From Eunapius fragilis (lineage: Eukaryota > Porifera > Demospongiae > Spongillida > Spongillidae), in NCBI GenBank assembly GCA_963681505.1, contig OY811990.1:113767-177766 (forward strand): DNA of 64,000 bases. Direction: 5' to 3'. This document shows positions 49,999 to 61,862 of this stretch, piece by piece (the stretch's first letter is position 1; each line of letters starts with the position of its first letter). Below the pieces are notes generated by a model. That model searched no databases, was not told the origin of the DNA, and was given only the letters and a program-made list of their open reading frames with translations. A program made the translations under genes and the position numbers.

Positions 49999-50637
49999 CT
50001 TAACTCTTATATACATACATATATATGCCAATATACGAAGACTGTAGAAGTATGTTAGTTATCATATATTATTATTGTATATTCATTACTAGATTCGCAA
50101 TCGTTTGTCCAGGATGGTTCTCGTTAGTGCGCTCCGAACTTGTAAAATTTCAAGTGGGTGAGAGGATATGTTTGCTAGAGTTATGAGACATGAGATGTTG
50201 CTCAGAAAATACAACTTCACTTACATGTACATGTATATCTCTTTACTAAGTGTCATTCTAATTTTACCATATATAGATATGTGAATACATATAGGTATGT
50301 GAACAAGGTATGTGAATTTAATAAGAAGTAGATAATATTAATGTAAATATTTAATACACACAAAAATACACAAAAATAATTCCAAAAAGTATTAGCAAAA
50401 ACAATACAACACAGATTACATAATGCATTAATGATGAACAAAAAGGTTCAGCTAAAGGTTCAGCTGCAATATAATTAATCAGTTTCGGAGTGTTTATAGG
50501 TACATGGACACAAAGCTGAATTATAGAACTTGCCATGAATGCAACAACCGTAAAAGCGTTTTAACCTTGGGCATTTATACTGTCCTTTATAAGAGCATCC
50601 ATTTCCTCTTTAGGTAGTATAAATTGCTTACATTTTC

Positions 50638-51000
50638 TCACAATGTCTGGTTGGCGACTTTTGTCCAAATGCTTGATAAATGAGATATTGTTTCTTCGTT
50701 GTTTTCCTTGGGTGTTGCTGCACTATTTAAGGCCTGATGCATCATAAATGACTCTACAAGTTGTGGCAATATATTGCTTGTTCCATGTGCATACTTTCGT
50801 AAGTATCCATAAAGATTCTCAAAGTCACATGTCAGACTCGGCAAGCGACAAGTGATTTGGTTCTGAAAAGAACTGTTTTCGCTGTCAACAACACTACCAA
50901 CGCCCTCAGCCATATTCGAATAACTAGAATATAACTTAAATATTTTAATGTCATTCATTGCAAATGGCTACGCTTTTAAGCCAGATTTCTTTGAAGGCAT
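50638..51000 (-). CDS. Putative two-exon small gene, unknown function
   Basis: I do not recognise this protein. Exon 1 would run from ATG at 51000 to 50972, with a 48-base GT..AG intron (50971-50924), then exon 2 from 50923 to the TGA at 50638. The join is in phase. The product, just over 100 residues, starts MPSKKSGLKAYSNMAEG and has LPSLTCDFENLYGYLRKYA and an acidic helix (KENNEETISHLSSIW). It looks soluble, without a signal peptide or membrane segment. A start at MAEG within exon 2 would also be possible. Very short introns are common in sponges. Confidence 0.45.
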
Positions 51001-51706
51001 TTTGTTAGTGATACACTGCGCATTGGCACAGCAAGAAAGATCTCCAACAATAAAGTACAGGTCGTACTACTCTATCGTAAATTTCTGGGACACAGAAATC
51101 GTGCAAAGCGAAGTTTCTAACCTAACACAAAGCAGTATAAAAAATGGTGTCTGTATCGAAAACGCCGTTTCCTTTTACCGGACTAAAAATCCAACTCGAG
51201 CAAACGATGGGGAAACCACCACTCTTTCTATACATCACGATTCATAACAATTCATAACCAAACAAGAGAGAAATTGACCTAAAACTATAAATGGTAATTT
51301 GTTTACTATCCAAGGTCGTAGTGAAACCAAAAAGTCACGTGATGCACAGTATTTATGAATGCTTATTGGCAAGCAATTATGTAAGAAACGTGCGTTGTCA
51401 GATTTTTATTTCAGTGCATATCAATCAAAAAACATTCAAGCGAACCAAATTCACATCAAGAAAAATTTTAGGATCAAGTACCGTGATTTCCACTGTATAA
51501 TCTTATTACATATCAGCATCAGCTGCCATGCACGTTATACATATAATTGTACCTTAAGCATATCATCGCTAACTCGTAAGAGTTCTTCCAATCTGGATTT
51601 GGTTGTGTTTATTTTGGTTTTAGTAGAAACGACAACACCCATGAAACCAATAGAAAAACATATCAAATGCTAGCTCTTTCTACATGCATATGCACACAGA
51701 TATTAC

Positions 51707-52001
51707 TTCAGCAGTTTGTTCACTTCTCGTCGCCGCACTCACGTCCAGGTGATCAGTAGATTCCACATAGGAATTCGAACTAGCCTTAAGCATTGAACCA
51801 GTCGGTGAAAGCTGCGACGAAATTTGTACCGCTCCATCCATATGCACAAAATATATATATTTGAATCCTACAACGCACACATTGTTAGCGTGAGTCATGA
51901 CAAATTATAACTACAGCACCATATATTTTACCATTGCTAGTAGCACGCATTTCCCTTTGTCGCTTCTCATCTTCGTCATGATCGCTACCGCTGGACTCCA
52001 T
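51707..52001 (-). CDS. Putative 5' exons of a small gene, unknown function
   Basis: Exon 1 runs from ATG at 52001 to 51932 and encodes an acidic N-terminus (MESSGSDHDEDEKRQREMR), followed by a GTAAAA donor. Exon 2 begins at 51867 after GTTGTAG and is in phase. It can end at the strong donor GTGAGT (about 51735) or at GTAATA (51706). Farther along, near 51545-51600, a frame reads RLEELLRVSDDMLK before another GT, which may be a later coiled-coil exon, but the junction phases are uncertain. The family is not recognised. Confidence 0.3.
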
Positions 52002-52739
52002 TTCTAAAGTTACCTGCATTTCACTTGCAGATCCTAAGTATGTAGGCTTGATTAATTATTAAGTGATTAATATCTAATGCTTCCACAGTTGCTGAGTACG
52101 TTCTCTTGTCGGTCCACTTTAGTATAGCGAGTACCAATGTTTGAATCAGTCAACTTAATTTTTTCAAGGGAACAACAGCTTTGCTGTTCTCCACATCAAA
52201 GTGGACGATTGCATGAGTCGGGCCTATTAATTTTTACGTAAATTAGCAACATCGAAACATGCAGAAAAGAAAACATGCATTTATGCTTTATTACCTTTCC
52301 ACATCGCACTTTCTTTGCGTTTCAACATAGTAAATGCACGCACTCTCAAAAGTCCCATGACTGAACACATGTAACTAGAGCAGCTGCAAATTGCATTGAT
52401 GTACATCACTACATGTAGATGTCATGAGTAGATAGGAAAAGGTCAGTTGCGACAGCACAGCGCATGCGCAACATGAAAATTAGAATTCAAAGTTCATGCC
52501 GGGAATGAGTGGCAAACGCAAGAGACAATACCTACAAGACTCTGGATTCAGCACAATTCCTCAGCGAACAAGATCCTGTTATGTTTCAAGAACACTGTTA
52601 CGCGATACAGAGGGATCCGTAGAACATGAAACAACATGAAACCCAGTGAGCCAATATATTTATAAAAGGGGGCCGGGCATAGAAAAAGCAATCCGTGTTT
52701 TAGCTCATGACAGTCCTTGTTAACACATTCTTTTCCCAT

Positions 52740-53200
52740 TTATGTTTCTATTAGAATTGTTCCACGACGCGCTATGTGTGGAAAGGCGGCAGGGGGCGCT
52801 CGTGTTGCTGGCATAACCGGGGCCAAGGGAATGGGTGCTTGAGCTGCTGGATCAGGTACGATGCGCACGCCGGCTACTGGTGGTTCCTCAGCTGCTGGAT
52901 CAGGTAATGTACTGTACAACACCGCATACTGATGATTCATCAGCTGCTGGATCAGGTAATGTACTGTACAACACCGCATACTGATGGTTCATCAGCTGCT
53001 GGATCATGATCAGGTATATGTACGACGCCGGCTACTGGTGGTTCATCAGCTGCTGGATCATGATCAGGTACATGTACGACGCTGGCTACGGGTGGCTCAG
53101 GGACATCAGGTTCTTGAGCTGGTGCCTGTGGAGCAGCTGAGGCCGCCAGAGGTTATCCATTGCGTGTTGTTGCTTTTTACTTCCAATGAAAAGAAACGTT
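52740..53200 (-). pseudogene. Proline/aspartate-rich repeat protein fragment over a minisatellite
   Basis: Five or so tandem units of 54-60 bases encode, on the minus strand, variants of DPAADEPPVAGVVHVPD. Two units of the array are out of frame with the rest because of small length changes, which create internal stops. The last part reads APIPLAPVMPATRAPPAAFP and then ARRGTILIET to a stop at 52740. Composition suggests a disordered linker. It may belong to the retroelement complex downstream or to a host gene that has decayed. Confidence 0.35.
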
Positions 53201-53876
53201 GAGCATTAACCACTTATGATGAGCACGCTTACCTAATCCACGATCCCATTCTTAGTACATTCCAATAAATGCGCAATTTCGATTTACTAAAAATCATTTT
53301 TTAATCACCAACACCATTTGTTATTATTGTTTTAGCTGAGGACAGTGTAATGTAATACCCTTGAGACATATCTAAACAACACTTATTTCGAATTAGTGCT
53401 AAAACCAACCACAAAGAAATTAAAAATGGCGTCTTTCCATTTAACCTTCTGTGGTTCCCAGAACTAGCCGATACTCAGACTTTTTTTGTTAAATGTAAGG
53501 ACAATGAACAGCTTCCGTTTGCGCGAAAAAAAATTTGGAGTATCACCCTGCAAGTGACCTAAATAATGAAAACCGTGCTGTATAAACATTTATTCTTTAA
53601 CCCTTTCGTCTCTTCCATAAAAGTTGGGTTGTACACTAAGAGAGCATCACTGTGATGCCAAAAATAGCCATACCCGTTCTGTGAGTAGGGAGTTATGACT
53701 CTTCATAGTAGAAAACAATTCATTATTCATGACAGTGTTATCTCGTAAACCATTTGCGTTATTAAAAGATTTATAGCGTTAAAGTAACATCCGTATTAGG
53801 TCAAACAAATATGATCAATTACACACAAATCTGAGGGGTGCTGTCCAATTTATTCCTGACAGGCCGTGGAATGACC
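53201..53876. other. Intergenic, no gene recognised
   Basis: AT-rich with no domain-bearing frame. It might include a retroelement terminal region, but no paired repeat was found. Confidence 0.4.
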
Positions 53877-53877
53877 C

Positions 53878-54330
53878 TTGTGTAATGGATTACAGTACGC
53901 TCGTAGTTGTAATGGATTACAGTACGCTCGTAGTAGAGGGACAGCCTATTGCAAGTGCCCAATTGTCCAACAGAAGAGAAGGGCAGCACAGCGCGTCCAC
54001 AACTCTGTCAGCAACCGCTGGGCCAAGCCAGTAACGATTGGCACCCAGTTGGACAGGCTTTACATCTGTTACACATGGCGACCCGTCAAAGTGCACAGCA
54101 AGAAAGGCTATTCCTGCTACTCAAACTCTGAAGATAGCGGTTGCAAACATCACGCAATTTGATGCTGATAAGCCATTATTTGAAAAAAGAGATCAGGTAT
54201 TCGTAAGCATTACTGAAACATCGGCAAACCAACCTAACATACTTGCTGCCGTTTAAGAACAGCTTGGAAACGAGTTTTTTATCATGTCCGCAGATGGATT
54301 CGAAGTTAAAGAGTCCTCTGGTACTCAAGG
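53878..54330 (+). pseudogene. Possible Gypsy gag fragment
   Basis: One frame starts MATRQSAQQE (54077) and, after a frameshift, continues KIAVANITQFDADKPLFEKRDQVF, then stops and resumes SADGFEVKESSGTQG. The order and style (an Asp/Phe-rich phrase near the start of a gag) recall Gypsy gag. An upstream 23-base direct duplication, TGTAATGGATTACAGTACGC and following bases, lies at about 53880-53930. Weak evidence. Confidence 0.35.
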
Positions 54331-54609
54331 TATGTGTGAATTGTATATGTAGACTGGTTGTTAAAAGTTCTTCATGATATAGGGTTGAAGTTTTGAAAAG
54401 CCAGTGCCAGAAAATTCTATGCTGACCTCCAAATGCAACGAGGTCGAAAACAGAGTCGACTATCTGTCACCGCCGCTCTGAACTGTAGTTGCAGTGCCTC
54501 CAACAACACACTAGCTGAGGCAAAGGATGAAATCACCTCAGCCATTGCAAATGTACGAAAAAGATTATGAGCCATTCCCCGATTCCTCTTGGATTAAAAA
54601 AGCTTTTGC

Positions 54610-54820
54610 AAGGTTCGCTTAGGTACCACATTTGCTAAGCAGTCTTGTACATACCTCCAATAGTCATGGCTAAGTGTTGTAAGTCTATATTGGGCTGTAA
54701 GGCATGTGTCAACAGATGGTACTCTGGAGGTGAATGGAGTTGTCAAGTGAACGTATTGCCCTGGAACATCTTCAAACAGATGAGTAAAAAACCTCATATC
54801 TACACTTGCAAAGGTTAGGC
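54610..54820 (+). pseudogene. Degenerate RING-like zinc finger
   Basis: One frame reads YHIC (followed by a stop), then PPIVMAKCCKSILGCKACVN and RWYSG. The spaced cysteines and the CCKSILGCxxCxxxW pattern resemble RING-type fingers in multi-copy cnidarian and sponge proteins. A helical stretch AKDEITSAIANVRKRL precedes it. It is broken by stops and probably transposon-derived. Confidence 0.4.
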
Positions 54821-54889
54821 TCATTGGCTAGGCTGGTGAAGCTGACACTGTAGGGTCACCTATTTGAGTTTTACATGGTGTAGACAACC

Positions 54890-55130
54890 AGAGTCAAATT
54901 CTTGGACTAAAGGCATCCCAGGATCTTGAACTCATCAAGTTGATAATGAACATTGGCTGTCAAAGAATCCTCAGTCAATACAGAAAGGTATTCGAGGGGT
55001 TAGGATGCTTAAGCAAGTCGTACCTCACCAAAGTGGATCCAGAAGTGACACCGGTGTTAGAAACAAAAAAAGGCAGCTCCAAGAAACCAGAAAAAATAGA
55101 GTTCGATCGAAAAAGTGATGGATGATACTG
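54890..55130 (+). pseudogene. Gypsy protease-to-RT junction fragment
   Basis: The frame reads QILGLKASQDLELIKLIM, then SQYRKVFEGLGCLS and YLTKVDPEVTPV. This is the characteristic spacer between protease and reverse transcriptase in Gypsy pol. The downstream RT is lost here. A related RT/RNase H block lies at 58669-59819, so the two could be parts of one element split by later insertions. Confidence 0.65.
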
Positions 55131-55269
55131 CCATGGAATTAGTAATGGGAAACAGGCTAAGCTGGCAGTCTTATGATAGGGCAAGAAAAGCAGAAGGTTA
55201 AGAAAGCCAATATACAAAACCATCAGATAAAGCAGTCCAAAAGTGAATTCATGGATGCAAACTGACTTC

Positions 55270-56050
55270 TGTTCCATTTAACAAAGAAGTTGTTTTGGCA
55301 GAGGCAAGAACATGGAGTGATGGACAGAAAATAAATTGGAGTGACATGGCAAGAAGGCATGGGTTAGTGCAGAAAAATGGAGGACAAATAGTGAAAGAGT
55401 TTTAAGAAGTAAGTAAAATACCATCAGCATGTAGAAGTGGCGAAACAATTCCCAGAGGGCATTACAATACCAATTAAAAAGCCATCAAGCAAATATCCTC
55501 TCAGACGAGGTAAAAAAAGGTTTTATACTAATGGGAGAGGAAGTTGTTAAAAGGAGCAGTGAATCGTTCAAAATAGAAAACGGAATAGTAACCACAGTCA
55601 TCAATAAAACACATGCAGGAAAGATTACATCAGAAAGAAATTACTAGAGAACTTGGAATATTGCGATGTATTACAGAGCACAGTTACACAACAATCAGGC
55701 ACCTTAAAATTTGGCATGACCACTCAAGTGTTAGTGGCCATGGACTATTACTGGCTTTAGTATCACCCAGCTTTATACCTCACCTATGAGGAAGTATTGG
55801 TGCACACAGGAACAAATTTTGATGTACCATCACTGGTTGAATGCCCAGAAGTTCACATTATAGGAAGATCTACATCTAGTATTGAAGACCAGTGGATGTT
55901 CTTAGAATGCAGAAAAGAATGCATCCAGAAAATGGGAACGAAAGTATTCACATCCAAAGGTCTGGAAATAACAGATGTGCTTCGCATTGTACCTTGTGTT
56001 GAGAAAATACGCACCGTTTCGACCATCAAATTTGAAAATTCTAATTAAGT
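55270..56050 (+). pseudogene. Decayed member of a multi-copy cnidarian/sponge protein family
   Basis: Phrases across several frames include INWSDMARRHGLVQKNGGQI (about 55336), IWHDHSSVSGHG (about 55714), and ECPEVHIIGRSTSSIEDQWM in the open frame 55797-56048. The set resembles a large, repetitive protein family seen in corals and sponges that begins with a DNA-binding-like block and has a WHDH motif. I cannot name its function. It lies between Gypsy fragments and has many stops. Confidence 0.4.
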
Positions 56051-56890
56051 TGTGCAATACATAGTGCAATGAATATTAATTACCACAGGTCAAGGGTTAA
56101 ACTCCCCATTCCGTGCTATCACTTTAGATGGCGGTTAAAGTTTCAGTGGCACTGAATATTGTATGTACACTGGTGCTGTCAGTGTGTGCCTGCCAAGTTA
56201 AGAATTCAGTCCCCTCATATATAGTTTTTACATGCCGTCAAATGCAACAGTAGATGTGACAGTTCTGAGCACGACTACTCAAGACGCAATGCTAACTTGT
56301 CCCCTTGAAATGCCGTTCATCTACATGAATGGCACGGAGATAACGGCTTCTGACGGGGATTCATAATCCAAACCACAACCAGCTACATTGAGATCACATT
56401 CAAAGGCACTTCAGCATTCAATACTACTACAGTATTGTGCACACATGGAATTCCACACCAGGTATTTAGTACTTGGTAAGCATGAAGAAAAATGCATGAC
56501 CACGCACCTTTGCATGCACTGAGCATGCATGGGTGTCCAGAGTATTATACAGATGACTACTTCATCCTATTAATTCATGTCTTCTTTGGCATGCACAAGG
56601 CACTCCACTCACACCATACATGGTATTGTCTACCCTAATCTTTGCTGTATTTTTGTCACGCAGCTGTTAAGTTGCCAATCCTGAACTACTTCAGGATTGA
56701 ATCTGGACTAAATTCTTATTGCTACGCATAGACCTAAGGTAGCTATATTAGTATCAGTGATTATACACATTTGCATATTGTTATCTTCAGTTGAATGTGT
56801 TACTTATAGCTTTCTTATACATACATGTACCTATACTATATAACGTCAAACCAGCAGTATCTGAAGTACCCTATTGAGAAGATGGGATGA
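56051..56890. other. Intergenic, no gene recognised
   Basis: No credible frame was found. Frames near 56160-56420 give phrases with Thr/Asn-rich, extracellular-like composition but contain stops. Confidence 0.4.
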
Positions 56891-56929
56891 GCAGTGAGAG
56901 CAGGTAATATATGTAACGCAGTGAAGCAT

Positions 56930-58050
56930 CCAAAGCTTTCCATGTTCCTCGGATGGGTCTTAATCCTATTCTTGGTAAAGTTGAAGAGGATACCTTGGCT
57001 AACTATTCCATCAAACTGTTACAACCATGAAGACTTGCTATCTACAATGATTGAAAGAAGAACCCATTTTCCAAAGACAGGCCTGGATATTGCTGGCATC
57101 ATGCTTTCATGTGCCGCCACCCCCAGTTTACTGAACGTATTCCTGAAAAACTAACTGGTGGAAGAGCAACAGTTACTGAAGCACACATTCGCAAATGGTT
57201 TGCTGATATTAAGACAAGTTGAAGAAAGTTCTGGTGATGTGTTAGAGGATCCCGGAAGAATCTTTAACTGACAGCTTTCAGTTTTCCTTTATTCTGTTTG
57301 CTTTTCTTCTTCTTTTTCTGTCTTTCTTTTTTCCTGATTTGCTTCCTCTTCTTCCTGTAATTTTCTCCTATGCTTACTTGTAAGAGCATAAATTGAAGAT
57401 GACACTGAACATTTCTTTTTATCCCTGTTTGATTCCTTTGATGTAATGAATGCTATCATTCTGAAAGGTGCGTGTTCAAAGCTTCAATGGAAGTTGGAAG
57501 TATGCATTCCTTGCACTTCAATGTTGCTGTTGAATCCACTGGAGTTGCTGAACAACCAAAAAGTTGGGCAGTTAAAGATTCATCATAAGGCCCTTCTTTA
57601 GTGGGTAAACCAGAATACACTGTAGACATTGGTAAACAAGGAGACCCGTTAGAGGGTGGTACACTTGAAGACCCAGACCCTTTAGAAGCCAGTACACTGG
57701 AAATGTTGTTGTACTAGAAGATCCATTGGAGGCTGGAAAATGAAAAGAAGCAGGTACACCAGAAAGTCCATTATAAGCTGCTACAGAAGGAAATAGGATT
57801 CATCAAAGTAAGGGGGAAAAGGTAGCCGATGAAGACTGGATATGCATGGCATGCAACTCAACTTTCCAAGCTGATGTAGAAAATGAAAATGAATTGGATT
57901 GGGCTCAATGTAACATGTGTAAGGTTACATCACATGTGAAATGTATTCCAGCGATTCACCTATAGACTTGTTTTCATTCTAGTCTGATCATGCATGATGA
58001 AGAAGAAGAATACCTGTGTCCAGATTGCCATTTCATTGAGGTGGACTGAG
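56930..58050 (+). pseudogene. Rearranged pogo-like transposase with PHD-like finger
   Basis: Forward frames near 56950-57240 read GLNPILGKVEEDTLANYS, FMCRHPQFTERIPEKLTGG and VTEAHIRKWFADIK, then LEDPGRIFN. These match the N-terminal part of pogo/Tigger-like transposases up to the point before the DDE core. The core is missing. Next, 57282-57780 is readable on the opposite strand (LTSKHRRKLQEEEEANQEKR and a Ser/Pro-rich lead), a lysine-rich region normally near the C-terminus, so it has been inverted. Forward again, 57829-58050 encodes a PHD-like finger (WICMAC, then WAQCNMCKVTSHVKCIP and EEYLCPDC) with one stop inside. The gene is dead but its parts are recognisable. Confidence 0.65.
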
Positions 58051-58668
58051 GACGGCAATTCAGCGGATAGGAAAGCCCTAGATACATGTACACTGTATAG
58101 CATAGGCTTGATTATACCTCCACTGCACGATATCTTAACGCTGGCTAATTCAAGCATCATTATCTGCTTCTGCTGTTGACAATGACTGACTTTAATTTGT
58201 CACTGGATTCAATGTGTCAGAATTATTGCTTCAGCTATGTATCAAGTTGCTATGTGCTGCACTGATTAACACCATATACAAAAAAATTAGAAAACATACA
58301 TTAGCTATAGTAAATAATAAATAAACCTGTGTTCACATTTGCTTTACATATCGATCAAGAAACATGTTTGTGGGTCTGCGTAAAGGGGTGATGAACACTG
58401 CCTATTTGGCATGTCGAAAGACCAATTGCGTTGCCGAACATTGCCAAAAGCATTACGTAATTTGTTTGTAGAATTCTTCCGAATTAGTTCGATACTATAT
58501 TTCCAATACAAAATCATACTTATCGGGAAGGAAGGTAGAAGATACATCTAATATTAAAACACCTTCAGCATTTTGCTAAAAGTTTATTGTCCCCTTTTTC
58601 ATTATGCGCGAGTGCCGAACACTACTTAATCTACCCTACCACTCTCTCAGAGCTCAAGACCATTAACA
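58051..58668. other. Intergenic, no gene recognised
   Basis: No domain-bearing frame was found. The last 60 bases before the RT block may still be decayed pol sequence. Confidence 0.4.
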
Positions 58669-59819
58669 ACATTTATAACCCCTTATGGTCGTTACTGTTT
58701 TAATAAAATGCCATTTGGAATATCAAGTGCTCCAGAACACTTTCAGAAAAGAATGAATCATGAATCATATCTTGGCAGGGCTTAGTGGGGTTCTGTGTTT
58801 GATGGATGACGTTCTGATCTTCGCTAAAGACCAAGCCGAACATGACATACGGCTAGAGGCTGCTCTAACACGCATCCAAGTAGCAGGAGCAACACTTAAC
58901 TTGGAAAAGTGTGAGTTTGGGAAAAGTCAAATAAAATTCCTGGGACATCTAATTGATCAAAAGAGTATCCATCCTGATCCGGAAAAGGTTTCTGCTATTC
59001 TGAATCTCCAAAATCCAGTTAAAATCACAGAACTCAGACGTCTGATGGGTATGATTAACCAATTGGGGAAGTTTTCCAGCTGCCTAGCTGAAATGTCTCA
59101 ACCAATACGTGCTCTGCTAAGCAAAAAACAAGAATGGGTTTGGGGCCCAGATCAAGAAAAAGCCTTTGGTGATGTAAAAAAGGAACTGATATTGCCAACA
59201 GTACTAGTGCCATATAATCTGGAGGCCAGAAACAGCTGATGCGTCATCATATGGCTTGGGGGCAGTCCTGCTTCAGAAATGCGGAACACGGTGGAAACCT
59301 GTTGCTTTTGCTTCCAAGTCCATGACCCAGACTGAACACCATTATGCCCAAATCGAGAAAGAAGCCCTGGCCATAATGTGGGCCTGCGAGAGGTTTTCTG
59401 TATATGTTTTGGGCAGGAGGTTTATTATAGAGACCGACCACAAGCCATTAATACCCTTGCTGGGGTCCAAGAACCTCAATAGCCTACCTTCAAGAGTGCT
59501 TCGGTTTCGTCTGCGTCTGACAAGGTTCGACTACTCCGTTGTCCATGTCCCTGGTAAGCTGCTCTACACGACGGATGCTCTTTCCCGAGCTCCAATGGCA
59601 TCAACCGAGAGCAGCAGCCCATCACGGCAAGATGAAGCGGAGCTTCTGGTTGAGGCTGTCATTGCAGATTTGCCAGCCGGGAAGAATCGCATTAAAGACT
59701 ACAGTGATGCACAAGCTGCTGATCCTGTTTGTTCAGCTGCAGCTTATTATTGCAGAAATGGGTGGCCAGCAGACAAAAAGGGGCTGAGGGCAGAGATTGC
59801 TCCTTATTGGAGTTCATGA
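58669..59819 (+). pseudogene. Gypsy reverse transcriptase and RNase H, three frames
   Basis: The palm begins TFITPYGRYCFNKMPFGISS (58669). A 7-base tandem duplication of GAATCAT near 58752-58766 shifts the frame. The catalytic box is LCLMDDVLIF (about 58795-58825), followed by FLGHLIDQ and the thumb region ending WGPDQEKAF. A second shift at about 59230 leads into RNase H: DASSYGLGAVLLQ, EKEALAIMWACERF, ETDHKPLIPLLG and VHVPGKLLYTTDALSRAP. RNase H is open to the stop at 59817-59819. Integrase is not found. This block is far better preserved than the Gypsy relic in the palindrome arms, suggesting a more recent element. Confidence 0.85.
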
Positions 59820-60000
59820 GGAGAGCTAACTCTGCGGTAATCTGTTGCTTAATTGTGGTTCCAAAGTCCATGCAAATGATAAAAGCACACAAACAACAAA
59901 TAAAATAACTATGACTGAACACCACAAAATCAATGCTGAGCTTGACAGAAAAACTTATATGTTCTCTTCCTCCCAGCTTCTAGACTATGATGAGGGTCAA

Positions 60001-61176
60001 AAAACTGATGACAAGACAGAACAGACTCATTCCAAGAGTGGGGTGGACTCGGAGGGCCTCTCCTGTATGTTTGAAAAGGAGAACATGAGGGTGGTCCAGC
60101 TGTTGGGCCATTTATGCAATGGTGGTACTCCCCAATCTTCCCCAGCTGGAGGTTCCCAGTGTACAGCAGATGCACAATGAGGGACCCCATCCGTCATGGA
60201 TGTCGCTAGACAGAAACTGCAGAAACACATGGCAGACATTAAGAAGTATCTGATTGACATCACTCATGCGAGCCATCACCTAGACCATCTGGCCAAGGCA
60301 GTTGCTACGAACAAGCTCCCCAGGGGACTCATAGTGGAACCCCGGATGATGCTGGTTGATGCAGATGACGAAACTAAAGCAGAATGGAGAGAACAGACAA
60401 GGTTAAACACCCTTGCCTACATACAGATAGCATTATGCCACTACAAGAAGGTCATCACCCGAAAAACTGGGCAAATAGCCAAGAAACAAAAGGCTGTGCT
60501 GGAGTGCATCACAGACACCTCCCTAACAGACAAACAGAAAAGAGCACTAAAATGCTCGTACGAGGGACTGCTGAACAATGCTGAACTGGAGGCTCAGAAG
60601 ATAAAAAAAAGACAGAGATGACGCCTCTCAGTCAAAACTAGAAGAACACCCGGCAAAGCGCCAAAGAACAGAGAGTTACAGGTATGACATTGACCACACA
60701 TGCACTAACCCACCTAAAGATGTTGAACATTTTACAGACATCCTAACCAGGATAGCCACAGACAGAGAAGAGACTCATACAGACCCAGGGGTTATCCCAA
60801 CAGGCCACAACAGACGTGGAGGACCCAAAAGAAAAAATAGAAGACATAAACTGCGATACAAACGTTCTGTATTTCATTGTAACAGTGTGGTTAGAAGCTC
60901 TAATGAAAACTTGCATGACAATGTGGTCAACCTGTCATCATACCCTCTCTCTAATGTGCAATTAAACATACTCTGCAAAGGGTTAAACTTTGTCCCATAT
61001 GCACAGTTCCCAACACAATGCAAAACGGATGAAATATCAGATTTCATTCGTAAACTAAGGCTTAGGTATATTTATAGAGCTACACAGACCAAACCAAACC
61101 CGTTCAGACTAAAGTCTAAAACAGATGACAAGACAGAACAGACTCCTTCCAAGAGTGGGGTGGGCCATTTATGCAA
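60001..61176 (+). mobile_element. Penelope-like element fragment between direct repeats
   Basis: Two 46-base direct repeats with only two differences (60001-60046 and 61118-61163), containing GATGACAAGACAGAACAGAC, bracket a coding stretch. A second short repeat GGGCCATTTATGCAA follows each (60105-60119 and 61162-61176). The bracketed frames match the N-terminal part of Penelope-like retroelements, which often carry direct terminal repeats. Whether these are true terminal repeats is not established. Confidence 0.45.
60196..61115 (+). pseudogene. Penelope-like retroelement ORF, N-terminal part
   Basis: The frame 60196-60621 (MDVARQKLQKHMADIKKYLI through CSYEGLLNNAELEAQKIKK) is predominantly helical. 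At a run of A near 60608 a frameshift moves the reading to the next frame, which continues through basic stretches (RRGGPKRKNRRHKLRYKR) to VVNLSSYPLSNVQLNILCKG and LNFVPYAQFPTQ. The last phrase matches the N-terminal KGLxFxP motif of Penelope-like proteins. The reverse transcriptase and GIY-YIG domains that should follow are absent, so the element is 3'-truncated or deleted. Confidence 0.5.
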
Positions 61177-61862
61177 AAGTATTCAGCAGAACACTCTTGT
61201 ATTTGAGCATGACTGGAACAACACCATGTATTGCTATAATATCTTTTGTACACTTTAATAATAGGTTTCTAATAATAGCGACAACAGGGCAAATAAGAAT
61301 GTTATGAATACAATCATCTAGCACGCTATAAACAGTGCCTTATAAGGAAACCGCATTTCTGGTACGGGGTGTCATCAGTCTGTTCCAAATACGTACAACA
61401 TATATATTAGCGTATGGTGCATCATGCCTCTACATAAGATTTAGTACATGGCTGTTCCGTACATGACATTAGGTTTTGAAATTAGATCATAAGGATCGAA
61501 TTATGGTATATACATAAATGGTCGCCCTAAAGGTCCTTAATTGACACTTAACTTTGGAGATTGCCTATACTTGGCCTTTTGTACCTATGCAAAAACCAAC
61601 AACAAATTTATGATAGTAAACATCTGAAATATCATAGGACTGTTTGCGCAATCGAATACTATAATTACAATGTTGTACTTGTGGCCATGCATGCGGGCTC
61701 TTGTCAAAACTGCCATGTGTTTGGTTTCAAACTGTAAAACATTGCTCTTTTTAAATCGGCTGGTAAACACCGAGAAAAAAGGGACATGATCGGTAAGTCA
61801 TTTAATGAATTCAGCTTCATGCTATGCACTTGCAAACTAGGCTTAAAATCTCTTAGAAAACC
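61177..61862. other. Intergenic, no gene recognised
   Basis: AT-rich with no domain-bearing frame. Confidence 0.4.

Noticed and set aside
59845-60180. 111-residue frame immediately after the Gypsy RNase H
   Set aside because: Low-complexity polar sequence overlapping the direct repeat. It is more likely part of the Penelope-like repeat region than a separate gene.
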